From a virus: 36,391 bases of DNA. The stretch lies in IMG/VR virus record IMGVR_UViG_3300033141_004211, positions 64,001 to 100,391 of that record; one strand, given 5' to 3'. This document shows, one piece after another, positions 21,222 through 28,004 of the stretch. Position 1 is the first letter of the stretch, and the number at the start of each line of letters is the position of its first letter. A model generated the notes under the pieces. The model had not been told where the DNA came from. It saw only the letters and a list, made by a program, of their open reading frames with translations, and searched no databases. The position numbers and the translations under genes were made by a program.

Positions 21222-22196
21222 TTAGAAACCGGTGAGTGGCTTCAAGGCGACCTTCTTCCGCCTTCCACTGTTCATACCCACTAGAACGCCAGCCTCCACC
21301 AACTCAGAGATGTCGGCGTATTTCGTTGAGGTGGAACCTGACCGACCATTCCAGACAGCCGTGAAGACCTCCTCTAGCGCAACACCCTCACGGCGAGGGT
21401 CATGGTCGCGGACGAACCCAACTATCTGCTCCAGCCGCTCCTCTTTTGTCCGCCACGCAGAATACTCAGGGCGCGGGCGATCAGGTTGCACAGGACGTTG
21501 GGGTTGGCGATCCTCAGCAGCCAGCCGCTCCTTGAGGGCAGCGACACGCTTCCCCTTCTGACTGTTCCAAGAGCGGACGAACCGCTTCTCCCACTCCTCT
21601 AGCGCGACGTTATGTTCGCGCTCTATCCTTGCTTTGGCAGCCTGAAACTCAAGCAGGAAGCGACCAATTGTCTCTCCGGCCACAACGGTCGTCAAGGGCA
21701 CCCCCAAACCTACAAACAAACCGATTGCCAAGGCTGACAGCACTGGCGGCAGCACAACACCAGCCTTGGCAAGCGCAGCGAAAAGCACCTCGACGACGTT
21801 GGAGGTGGTAACTGCTCCAATCGTCGCGATCAGCCCAATGACAATCCACCGCGTCCCGACCGCAGGGATCTTGTCATCTCCCCGCTCCTGCATGATGCGG
21901 CGGAGGCGGACAAACTGGTACACGATAGCAGCCAGCTCAAAAAAGACTGTGCCCAGTATAGCCTCACCAAATCTGAGCCAAGGATCAGTGAAAGCCGAGT
22001 TATCATACAACAAGGCCGCCGTGCGAAAGGCAGAAACAAGAGGACCAATCACAGCCACTGGCATGAATAGCCAGAACTGCAAGAAATCCAGGCCGGAAAC
22101 GCGGGGTCGCTCTGGCCGAGGGTTAGTCAGTTCCCACTCTTCGCGATACTCACGAAGAGCTTGCGCAACGATTTCTACCTTTTTCGATTTCGTCAT
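21222..22196 (-). CDS. Membrane protein with coiled-coil and winged-helix-like C-terminus (324 aa)
   Basis: Four hydrophobic segments are visible (about 38-62, 80-100, 117-135 and 147-175). They are followed by a charged helical stretch (ALEEWEKRFVRSWNSQKGKR) and a Pro/Arg linker. The C-terminal 80 residues have a winged-helix pattern (RLEQIVGFVRDHDPRREGVA, then STKYADISELVEAGVLVG). The domain order suggests a membrane-anchored DNA-binding protein, perhaps tethering phage DNA or sensing at the membrane. No named family is recognised. It is the last gene of the accessory operon that includes the Csx15-like gene. Confidence 0.62.
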   Translation of the reverse strand: MTKSKKVEIVAQALREYREEWELTNPRPERPRVSGLDFLQFWLFMPVAVIGPLVSAFRTAALLYDNSAFTDPWLRFGEAILGTVFFELAAIVYQFVRLRRIMQERGDDKIPAVGTRWIVIGLIATIGAVTTSNVVEVLFAALAKAGVVLPPVLSALAIGLFVGLGVPLTTVVAGETIGRFLLEFQAAKARIEREHNVALEEWEKRFVRSWNSQKGKRVAALKERLAAEDRQPQRPVQPDRPRPEYSAWRTKEERLEQIVGFVRDHDPRREGVALEEVFTAVWNGRSGSTSTKYADISELVEAGVLVGMNSGRRKKVALKPLTGF

Positions 22197-22252
22197 TCAG
22201 TCTTCTATCACAACCTTGATGTCCGAAACTGTGTCATCAAAGCACCCTTCTT

Positions 22253-22633
22253 TCAGATGCGTTTCTGGCGCGCGGTGTCGCGCACGGTCTGCAGGTCCAG
22301 CACCTCGGCCACCTCGTAGCGTGGCGGCATCCCACCCACACGGCGCAGGCGCACCACGGGCGGAAAGTAACCCATCCGCCCGTGCAGCTCGGCCAGCAGC
22401 GCGACGGCGATAAAGTTGAGGGAAGGCGGGTTGACCAGCAGGGGCAGTGTCTGCCACTCAGTAGGGGAGAGAGCGCACTCGTCGGCCAAGGCCGTCACCT
22501 GTGGTAGCAAGGGCTGTTGAGCGTCTATCTGACTGGACACCTCGATCACCCGTTCCACCTGCTGGCCAGTGAAGGCCTCGATCTGTTGCAGGTGGTCGGG
22601 GGCGAGAGGGTGGGAGAAGTTGAGGATGATCAT
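22253..22633 (-). CDS. csx15: Csx15-like CRISPR-associated protein (putative ring nuclease)
   Basis: A 126-residue protein beginning MIILNFSHPLAPDHLQQIEA. It has the block EWQTLPLLVNPPSLNFIAVA at about 59-78, AELHGRMGYFPPVVRLR at about 81-97 and RYEVAEVLDLQTVR near the end. I associate this pattern with the Csx15 family found beside type III CRISPR systems, mostly in Chloroflexota. Csx15 is regarded as an ancillary protein that handles cyclic oligoadenylate second messengers (ring nuclease); that is family knowledge, not shown here. No type III effector or CRISPR array lies nearby. Its ATG overlaps the stop of the pentapeptide-repeat gene (ATGA), and its sequence is visibly GC-richer than its neighbours, suggesting acquisition. 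In a phage it could blunt type III immunity. Confidence 0.66.
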   Translation of the reverse strand: MIILNFSHPLAPDHLQQIEAFTGQQVERVIEVSSQIDAQQPLLPQVTALADECALSPTEWQTLPLLVNPPSLNFIAVALLAELHGRMGYFPPVVRLRRVGGMPPRYEVAEVLDLQTVRDTARQKRI

Positions 22634-23175
22634 ATCTTTATGCGCATCTCTTCACAAAGACGCGCAAACAACTCTGCGAGGGTCATAGTGGGAGGCCCGG
22701 GCTCCCACACGTCCCGGCGTTCCTGAAAACGGAACGCTCGAACCTCTTTCCCAAACGGGCAGTCTCCCCCCTCTGCCCACGCCTGGAACGCTTTAGACTT
22801 GATGTTTACTGAGCAGAAGGCGTCCCACTTCATGAGCTCTATGATGAGCTCATTACCCGGGTCACCCCAATTGACCTGGGAGAGGATGGCCAGGGGGGAA
22901 TATTTTGCCCCCCGAAGGTTGGCGCACTCTATGTCGGCGCCTTGGAAGTTGGCACCCTCCAGGTTGGCCCCGGCGAGGTTAGCGCAGGCCAGGTTGGCCA
23001 TAAAAAAGTTGGCACCAACCAAGCTGGCGCCTGAGAAATTGGCGTCCCGGAGGTTGGCCTTAGAGAAGTTGGCGCCATCCAGGTTGGCGCCTGAGAGGTC
23101 AACTCCCTCCAGATTGGCGCCAGAAAAGTCAGCGCCAACCAACTCGACTTTGTACCTTAATTTTTCTTCTTTCAT
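22630..23175 (-). CDS. Pentapeptide-repeat protein
   Basis: Residues about 12-90 are a run of A(D/N)LxG pentapeptides (GADFSGANLEGVDLSGANLD and so on), forming a right-handed quadrilateral beta-helix. A C-terminal domain follows, with LIIELMKWDAFCSVN and WAEGGDCPFGKEVRAFRF. That tail occurs on many phage pentapeptide proteins; its role is unknown. Some pentapeptide proteins mimic DNA and inhibit gyrase, but this cannot be read from sequence. It is translated just ahead of the Csx15-like gene with a 4-nt overlap and carries two strong hairpins in its leader (23201-23258). Confidence 0.85.
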   Translation of the reverse strand: MKEEKLRYKVELVGADFSGANLEGVDLSGANLDGANFSKANLRDANFSGASLVGANFFMANLACANLAGANLEGANFQGADIECANLRGAKYSPLAILSQVNWGDPGNELIIELMKWDAFCSVNIKSKAFQAWAEGGDCPFGKEVRAFRFQERRDVWEPGPPTMTLAELFARLCEEMRIKI

Positions 23176-23200
23176 TTTTTGCCTCTTTCTTTTGGCGAAG

Positions 23201-23258
23201 GGGGAAGGCCGAAGCCTTCCCCACGATTGACCTCGCGAGGAGGCTAGGCAGCCTCCTC
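23201..23258. promoter_or_regulatory. Twin perfect hairpins in the leader of the pentapeptide/Csx15 pair
   Basis: Hairpin 1 pairs GGGGAAGGC (23201-23209) with GCCTTCCCC (23214-23222); in the minus-strand RNA its loop is UUCG closed by C-G, the extra-stable tetraloop. Hairpin 2 pairs GAGGAGGCT (23237-23245) with AGCCTCCTC (23250-23258) around a 4-nt loop. Both stems are perfect 9-bp. They lie between the stop at 23272 and the ATG at 23175. They lack a T-run, so mRNA stabilisation or protein binding is more likely than termination. Confidence 0.65.
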
Positions 23259-23271
23259 TCTGTTTCTCCTT

Positions 23272-23697
23272 TCAGACAGGGATATAATACCCGTCCTCAT
23301 CTTGAATAAACTCGGCGCCCTCTATCCCAGCCGGGTCATCAGGCTGGGGGTCGGAGCAGGCGTAGTACCAGCGACCCTCGCTCCATAAGGCACAGTCCAC
23401 ACTGGACTGTGACGGGCAACGCTCGATTTCATTAGGAGTGAGCCAGCGCGTCGGGTACTCCGTCTTTTCCGTGGGCTTTGTGAAGCTGAAGTCGGTGGCG
23501 AAAAACTCGTCCTCGTAAGGGAGGCAAATGTCACAGCCCTCCCCCTTGACGAGCTCCCAGTAGTACTGGGAGGGAGAGCTCATGTGGAAATGCGGCCCGC
23601 CAACGGTCGTGCGGTAAAACAGAGTACCGCACGATTCGCACTGCATCAGATCGATCTCGGTCGTCACGCTCTCCGTGACGCTCTTGATGAATTTCAT
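23272..23697 (-). CDS. Unknown Cys-containing protein (141 aa)
   Basis: Not recognised. CESCG (about 20-24) and GCDIC (about 54-58) form a possible zinc site. The C-terminus is acidic (DDPAGIEGAEFIQDEDGYYI). An excellent ribosome site (AAAGGAGACAATATC before ATG 23697) supports expression. It is the second gene after the promoter at 24029-24057. Confidence 0.65.
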   Translation of the reverse strand: MKFIKSVTESVTTEIDLMQCESCGTLFYRTTVGGPHFHMSSPSQYYWELVKGEGCDICLPYEDEFFATDFSFTKPTEKTEYPTRWLTPNEIERCPSQSSVDCALWSEGRWYYACSDPQPDDPAGIEGAEFIQDEDGYYIPV

Positions 23698-23739
23698 GAT
23701 ATTGTCTCCTTTCTTTCAGTCTTCCCACGTGTCGAGAGG

Positions 23740-23988
23740 CTAGCCAACCGGCTCCTCGCTGTAGTACCAAGCTTCTGCTTGGTGCTGCGCCTCGACCTTG
23801 GCGTTGCGAGCGTCTGCCTCAGCCCGCCGCGCATCCAGCCAGGCCGCCCGCTCGGAGGCGTCCACCACGACCTCGGTTAGCTCGCCCTTGATAGGGCGAA
23901 CTGCCGTCCCTGTGCCATGGGTTTCCTCTTGCGGGCCAAAGAACAAGTCAAACGTGCTTCCCAGTGTGTCTGTGCTTTGTTCACTCAT
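23740..23988 (-). CDS. Unknown charged protein (82 aa)
   Basis: Not recognised. A disordered-looking N-terminus leads into an Ala/Arg/Glu helix (ERAAWLDARRAEADARNAKV) and an acidic end. The ribosome site GGAAGGAGAAAAAA precedes ATG 23988. It is the first gene of the unit driven from 24057 and is probably expressed strongly. Confidence 0.62.
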   Translation of the reverse strand: MSEQSTDTLGSTFDLFFGPQEETHGTGTAVRPIKGELTEVVVDASERAAWLDARRAEADARNAKVEAQHQAEAWYYSEEPVG

Positions 23989-24028
23989 TTTTTTCTCCTT
24001 CCTATGTATATGTGTTAAGTTTGATTAT

Positions 24029-24057
24029 ATGATACCACATTTTCGCCTAAATGTCAA
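24029..24057 (-). promoter_or_regulatory. Promoter of the Csx15-containing accessory operon
   Basis: Minus strand TTGACA (24052-24057), 17-bp spacer, TATCAT (24029-24034), with the same AAATGTGGTAT block as two other promoters. It lies in a local AT-rich stretch and has a perfect CRP/FNR-type palindrome about 30 bp upstream. Confidence 0.8.
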
Positions 24058-24083
24058 GGGGTACGTGAAAATTTTAAGGTTTG

Positions 24084-24099
24084 TGTGATAAATTTCACA
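24084..24099. promoter_or_regulatory. CRP/FNR-type operator TGTGA-N6-TCACA
   Basis: TGTGATAAATTTCACA is a perfect palindrome matching the CRP-family consensus. Its centre (24091.5) is about 69 bp upstream of the transcription start predicted for the promoter at 24029-24057, a distance typical for class I activation. Whether a host CRP/FNR-family protein binds it is inference. Confidence 0.5.
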
Positions 24100-24168
24100 T
24101 AGCAATCACAGAATCCCCTTCAGGTTGAGGCGTGGGAGCCGAGGTGCTTCAGCCTTGGAAGATGTCAG

Positions 24169-24312
24169 TCAGAAGCCAACAACCCACAGCGGGGACAGTA
24201 TCCCGTTTTCGACCAAGCTACCAATCAGCCAGGTCAGAACGTATGCAACCAGAAAGCATCGCAGCAACCAGCTTCCCAATTTCCCCACCTGAACTTGCGC
24301 AAATCCAAGCAT
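24169..24312 (-). CDS. Single-pass membrane peptide (47 aa)
   Basis: ATG 24312 overlaps the TAA of the preceding gene (TAATG) and has AGGAGAG upstream. It encodes MLGFAQVQVGKLGSWLLRCF followed by a hydrophobic segment (FLVAYVLTWLIGSLV). It is the last gene of the membrane-protein cluster. Its function is unknown; a holin-like or scaffold peptide is conceivable. Confidence 0.6.
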   Translation of the reverse strand: MLGFAQVQVGKLGSWLLRCFLVAYVLTWLIGSLVENGILSPLWVVGF

Positions 24313-24857
24313 TATCTCTCTCCTAGCCACTCATCTATCCGTCGCTTAATCCGCGACGGATAGAAAACGTCTGCAAGCGTCAAAGCCACCCGGGCCGAGG
24401 GGCCGAACACGCTCACACTCCCGCATCCAAATACCCACCACAGAAAGGCCTTCAGGGACATCTCCACCCCATTATCCCCCTTTTTGATGCCTAACTGAGC
24501 CCTGGTGAACGCGATGTGCTCTCTTCTCAAACGCGCCCCCGCCTCCCAGGAAAACGGGTGCCTGGATTGGAAAATGATCGCATTCTCTCTCCTGGAAAGG
24601 ATGTACATCTCATCTCGCCAGTCGTCCACGTGGAACATCGTCCAGAGCGTTGCCAAGAACATTCCAACGAGCTGAAAAATCAGGAACGCCTCCCTGGACA
24701 TTACTTCAGTCACGCGGAGGCCAATGGCAAGGACAGCCCAGCACACACCATACAGAACCGGAAGGACCAATCTAGGGAGTAGGACAAGGATATGACGACG
24801 CCAGATTATATCCCCGCGCTGTGGAATGTACCAACGCTCTACGTTCTCGACCATCAT
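24312..24857 (-). CDS. Membrane protein (181 aa)
   Basis: Two hydrophobic segments (about 23-45 and 56-75) form a hairpin near the N-terminus, preceded by QRGDIIWRRHILVLLPRLVL. A third weaker one lies near 137-150. The pattern of an N-terminal membrane pair plus a cytosolic domain (YILSRRENAIIFQSRHPFSW) resembles bacterial PH-domain (YdbS-like) membrane proteins, but I am not sure. It overlaps neighbours at both ends. Confidence 0.6.
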   Translation of the reverse strand: MMVENVERWYIPQRGDIIWRRHILVLLPRLVLPVLYGVCWAVLAIGLRVTEVMSREAFLIFQLVGMFLATLWTMFHVDDWRDEMYILSRRENAIIFQSRHPFSWEAGARLRREHIAFTRAQLGIKKGDNGVEMSLKAFLWWVFGCGSVSVFGPSARVALTLADVFYPSRIKRRIDEWLGER

Positions 24858-25222
24858 CCCTCACCGATCACATCGCCAAAGCCAGCTGCCTCCGGAGAAG
24901 CGTTGACAATGTTGTGAATCTCTTGCAGTTTCCCAATCGTCAGGTTGTCCAGTTTCTCCAACAGCCTCAGATCATGCTCCGCTTGCCATTTCATCGCTTC
25001 CTGTTGGGACCTGAGCCAATCCCGATTCGCCAGGAACAAATTCAGGAACCAGATAATCACAGTGCCGAACAACGCGACGACTAGCTTTGTCAGCTCAAGC
25101 GGTCTGAGCATGAAATACTCATCAAACGCGGTGCGCAGGCAGATAAGCCATAGTATTCCTACCATAATGAAACATACAAGCCAGCCGCGTATCGCATCCA
25201 CACCACCCTTAAATTGTTCCAT
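24854..25222 (-). CDS. Two-helix membrane protein (122 aa)
   Basis: Two transmembrane segments (WLVCFIMVGILWLICL at about 14-29 and LVVALFGTVIIWFLNLFLA at about 47-65) are followed by a charged coiled-coil-like region (QQEAMKWQAEHDLRLLEKLD). The size and layout recall small phage membrane or holin-type proteins, though it sits in the FtsK-like ATPase cluster rather than with an identified lysin. Confidence 0.6.
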   Translation of the reverse strand: MEQFKGGVDAIRGWLVCFIMVGILWLICLRTAFDEYFMLRPLELTKLVVALFGTVIIWFLNLFLANRDWLRSQQEAMKWQAEHDLRLLEKLDNLTIGKLQEIHNIVNASPEAAGFGDVIGEG

Positions 25223-25337
25223 AACTCATACCTCTCTGCGTTTGTTTGCCTATGTGACTCCCTCTCCACCTCTTGCGCAACTCGAGAGAGAGGGACTCAA
25301 TCTGTTCAGACAGACACTCAGTGTGTTTGCAGCTCAT
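25209..25337 (-). CDS. Small helical protein (42 aa)
   Basis: ATG 25337 lies inside the end of the upstream gene, and the TAA overlaps the start of the following gene, filling the gap between them. It encodes MSCKHTECLSEQIESLSLEL and then a basic stretch (RKRWRGSHIGKQTQ), an amphipathic helix followed by positive charge. The ribosome site is weak. It is supported by gap-filling and composition only. Confidence 0.42.
   Translation of the reverse strand: MSCKHTECLSEQIESLSLELRKRWRGSHIGKQTQRGMSYGTI
25301..25314. repeat. Palindrome TCTGTTCAGACAGA
   Basis: The exact reverse complement of TCTGTCTGAACAGA, placed just after the stop of the gene at 25318-25788. Confidence 0.5.
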
Positions 25338-25788
25338 CGGAATTACAAACACCGAGCAACGGGACACACTCCTGACGGGCTGGCGGTTCTCCAATGAGAA
25401 CAAATGACGGAGGTTTCTCATCCACAGGGGATGGAAGCATAGCACCCTCGACGCTGAAACCTCCAGGAAGTGCTCCACCACGTCCATCACCGATTCCATC
25501 TGCCATCCGACGAGCCATAATCACGTGGGAAACAGCCTGAGCCGCCGGAACAGCACTGGCGCGAAGCCCAAAACCTATTCCAAGGCACAGGATAGCAATA
25601 GCCCCGCAGATCAGGATTGCATAAAGCCCTTTCCCGACCATTTCAAGCCCGGCGGATACTTTTCCAACCAACTTGAAAAACCCCTCTTCTGCCGCGTTTG
25701 AGTTTACGAAATACCAGAACCCAAACGCACTCATGAGACAGAGACTAAGAATAATCAGAATGCATAGTCCAGTCAGGAACTGTGTCAT
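25318..25788 (-). CDS. Two-helix membrane protein (156 aa)
   Basis: Hydrophobic segments at about 4-28 and 56-76, with a 25-residue loop between, are followed by a long soluble tail rich in Gly/Pro (GDGRGGALPGGFSVEGAMLP). The gene lies 6 nt after the FtsK-like ATPase gene. With two more membrane proteins downstream it may form a membrane complex with that ATPase. Confidence 0.62.
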   Translation of the reverse strand: MTQFLTGLCILIILSLCLMSAFGFWYFVNSNAAEEGFFKLVGKVSAGLEMVGKGLYAILICGAIAILCLGIGFGLRASAVPAAQAVSHVIMARRMADGIGDGRGGALPGGFSVEGAMLPSPVDEKPPSFVLIGEPPARQECVPLLGVCNSDELQTH

Positions 25789-25794
25789 CTTTTC

Positions 25795-27165
25795 CTACAC
25801 CCTCACTTTCCATACAGAGTCCAGAATCGTATCAGCAATGCGGCACAGCCGCACACTCTGATTCTGGTTCACACCAAGTCTGGCCTCAATGACAGTCCGA
25901 CCATAACCCCGGCTCTTCTTACGGAGCCGACCCTCGAGACGAATTCGTACAGCTTCAGCGATCTGTCCATCGCTGAAGGCGCCAGCCCCGTTGCCACCGG
26001 CTGGCAAGTCCAGGCTGCTGACCTCCGGCCACGTGGACATCTCAGGCGGACCAAACTCCCATCGCTCCCTGAGCACAACTTCAGGGAAGTACGATGCCTG
26101 AAGTCGTACAGGGGGAAGATTAGCGTTGAGAGCGTAGCAGTCCCCAGGGGGTCTGAGGTACAAAGCCCTTTTGTCATACAGACCCTCGACACTTCCAGCT
26201 AGGTTGGAAGTATGGAAGACCACCCGGCCTGAACAGTTCGCCTTCAGGATGCCGGCGAAAGGCCCAAGAGCACGCTCGACAGCGTGCTGTGCCGCGAGAA
26301 GCAAGTGCATCCGACACTGAGCCCCGGCAGAGGCCAGAGCGTCAACGATCTTGACACAAAGGGGATCATCACTCAGGGCGGGAAGCTCGTCGATCACAAC
26401 GATAATGCGTGTATCACGAGACGCACCATTGTACCTGGCTTCTATCTCGTCGCGCAACCAGACAAGCGCAGCCCGCGCCTCATCGAGGGAACAAGCAGGG
26501 GGAGCGATAGCCCCCTTCAGGGCAGGGATGATACCCAGACCATCGGCTTTCTTTGCCGCGTCAATGAATACGAAGCGATTGCTGCGACAAAGAGCCAACT
26601 GTGCCACCGCGTTCTGCAAAGCAGTGGACTTGCCACTCGTGGTAGAGCCCATGAAGAAATAGTGCGGTGAACCTTCCCTCAAGTCCAGGCTCAGCATCAC
26701 TGGCTGGTAGTGCTCCTCCAGCCCTGCGATCCAGAAATCACCCTGGGCCTTCATACGCCTCCAGGCGTCCTTCCGAATCAGAGTGTGAGTCTGAACGTCC
26801 TTCTCAGCCAGCCTGTCACTCCAAGGAAGATATACTACCCACTTCCGGCCATACCACCCGGTCAGAGGGTCAACATCCCGGCGAATCGCGTCTGGACAGT
26901 CACGCCCGGTAGGAACGCTCTGCCGAAGCAATGCCATGTCATGCTTCTCCAGAAGAGAGACAATCTCGGCTGCGTACTGCCCAACACCGATACGCAGACC
27001 AGCAACGCGGGGGCCATTGATCGCCTCGATATTTGGCAGTACGGCGGCAATGACAGGACGACCACGAGCGTCAACACGCCCAAAGCCACGTGCCACCACC
27101 TCCCTTATACCCCTGGCCCAGTACTCCAGGAACCTGTACCTGTCTCGTGATTCTCTGACTGACAC
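25795..27165 (-). CDS. FtsK/HerA-type DNA-translocase-like ATPase
   Basis: A 456-residue P-loop ATPase: Walker A FFMGSTTSGKSTALQNAV (about 170-187) and Walker B RIIVVIDELPAL (about 253-264), with the following AQCRMHLLLAAQHA and SGRVVFHT segments typical of FtsK/SpoIIIE/HerA motors. The C-terminus GRTVIEARLGVNQNQSVRLC resembles a winged-helix gamma-type end. It is distinct from the terminase. Related enzymes pump DNA in segregation, in conjugation (TraSA-type) and in internal-membrane phage packaging. The flanking small membrane proteins suggest it works at the membrane. It overlaps the preceding gene by 1 nt. Confidence 0.8.
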   Translation of the reverse strand: MSVRESRDRYRFLEYWARGIREVVARGFGRVDARGRPVIAAVLPNIEAINGPRVAGLRIGVGQYAAEIVSLLEKHDMALLRQSVPTGRDCPDAIRRDVDPLTGWYGRKWVVYLPWSDRLAEKDVQTHTLIRKDAWRRMKAQGDFWIAGLEEHYQPVMLSLDLREGSPHYFFMGSTTSGKSTALQNAVAQLALCRSNRFVFIDAAKKADGLGIIPALKGAIAPPACSLDEARAALVWLRDEIEARYNGASRDTRIIVVIDELPALSDDPLCVKIVDALASAGAQCRMHLLLAAQHAVERALGPFAGILKANCSGRVVFHTSNLAGSVEGLYDKRALYLRPPGDCYALNANLPPVRLQASYFPEVVLRERWEFGPPEMSTWPEVSSLDLPAGGNGAGAFSDGQIAEAVRIRLEGRLRKKSRGYGRTVIEARLGVNQNQSVRLCRIADTILDSVWKVRV

Positions 27166-27707
27166 TATTTCACCATGAACGAGCAGATTACATCAGCAAG
27201 CCAGTGCACCAAATCACCGACGCACAAACCGAGCAAAAAAGACCAAAACCACCAGAAGCGAAACGGTAGAAACCACCACCTCAACCACTTCAGCGGCTGA
27301 GGTGGGATCAGTATCTCTTCCCAAAGCCCAAAGCCTATCAAATCTATGATAAAGATACCAAAGCAGAATACCAAGAAACTTGTCAACCACACGGACGCTA
27401 CACGGAGGAGGGCAGATAACGGAGGCCAATGCGAAAACGGGTTCCGCCCACCCCGCTGATGAATCAGCATCTGATAGGGCCACAGCAATGGCTGTAGAAC
27501 TCCCCATCGCTTAGAAGGGAGCGATTGGGGCAGGTCCATATCAGGGGATAGGCAAAACGGGTTAGTGAGGTAGCCAGCAGTAGCAGCACCTATATTCCCC
27601 CACCTCCAGACGTCAAGAAGAGGGAATCCAGATGCAGTCCAGGCACCAAGGACAAAAAGAGGGGTGGTCACTAATGCTATTCTCTGATGAGTTCTGCCGT
27701 CCGGCAT
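27165..27707 (-). CDS. Metal-site membrane protein (DUF2227-like)
   Basis: From ATG 27707 (AAGGAGAAGC upstream) it encodes about 180 residues with MPDGRTHQRIALV, LSPDMDLPQS, RNPFSHWPPLSALL and GDLVHWLADVI. This His/Asp set, spaced around membrane helices, matches the DUF2227/YdjM-type membrane hydrolase group, where these residues bind metal. Three to four hydrophobic segments are visible. The substrate is unknown. In this cluster it may modify envelope lipids or support the membrane-bound ATPase. Confidence 0.68.
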   Translation of the reverse strand: MPDGRTHQRIALVTTPLFVLGAWTASGFPLLDVWRWGNIGAATAGYLTNPFCLSPDMDLPQSLPSKRWGVLQPLLWPYQMLIHQRGGRNPFSHWPPLSALLRVASVWLTSFLVFCFGIFIIDLIGFGLWEEILIPPQPLKWLRWWFLPFRFWWFWSFLLGLCVGDLVHWLADVICSFMVK

Positions 27708-27717
27708 TGCTTCTCCT

Positions 27718-27777
27718 TCATTTCTTTTCAAACTTATCCGCGCTTAGCTTCTGTCTGAACAGAAGCTCGTTATCCAT
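27718..27777 (-). CDS. Possible 19-residue leader peptide with internal hairpin
   Basis: ATG 27777 overlaps the stop of the upstream gene (ATGGATAA). The frame encodes MDNELLFRQKLSADKFEKK and ends 10 nt before the next start. A perfect 9-bp hairpin lies inside it (27746-27767). It may be a translational-coupling peptide rather than a functional protein. Confidence 0.35.
   Translation of the reverse strand: MDNELLFRQKLSADKFEKK
27746..27767. repeat. Hairpin AGCTTCTGT-CTGA-ACAGAAGCT
   Basis: A perfect 9-bp stem with a 4-nt loop contains TCTGTCTGAACAGA. It lies between the ribbon-helix-helix gene and the membrane-protein gene. Confidence 0.6.
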
Positions 27778-27976
27778 GTCCTGTATCTTTCGTCTCATTT
27801 GCCCCAAAGCGACCAACCGCTGCCAAGAGAGCATCACGCAAAGTCTTCTCGTCTATCTCAAGGGCGATCTTGACAGCAGCGCGCACCAACGCAGCTTGAG
27901 ACACAAGCGGGCATCTCAAATGCAACGCGGCAAGCTCTGCCTCGTCTATCATGAATTGCTTTCTGACATACGCCAT
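27770..27976 (-). CDS. Ribbon-helix-helix-like small protein (68 aa)
   Basis: MAYVRKQFMIDEAELAALHL gives a short strand and helix, then SQAALVRAAVKIALEIDEKT a second helix, the arrangement of ribbon-helix-helix DNA-binding proteins. It is the first gene after the promoter at 28005-28033 and could autoregulate that promoter. The ribosome site GAAAGGT is moderate. Confidence 0.6.
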   Translation of the reverse strand: MAYVRKQFMIDEAELAALHLRCPLVSQAALVRAAVKIALEIDEKTLRDALLAAVGRFGANETKDTGHG

Positions 27977-28004
27977 GACACATACCTTTCAGCAACTCTA
28001 CCTA

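Noticed and set aside
22197-22457. Leftward 86-residue frame overlapping the Csx15-like gene
   Set aside because: Most of it is an out-of-frame shadow of the Csx15-like gene. Only the last 20 residues look coding-like and may be a remnant.
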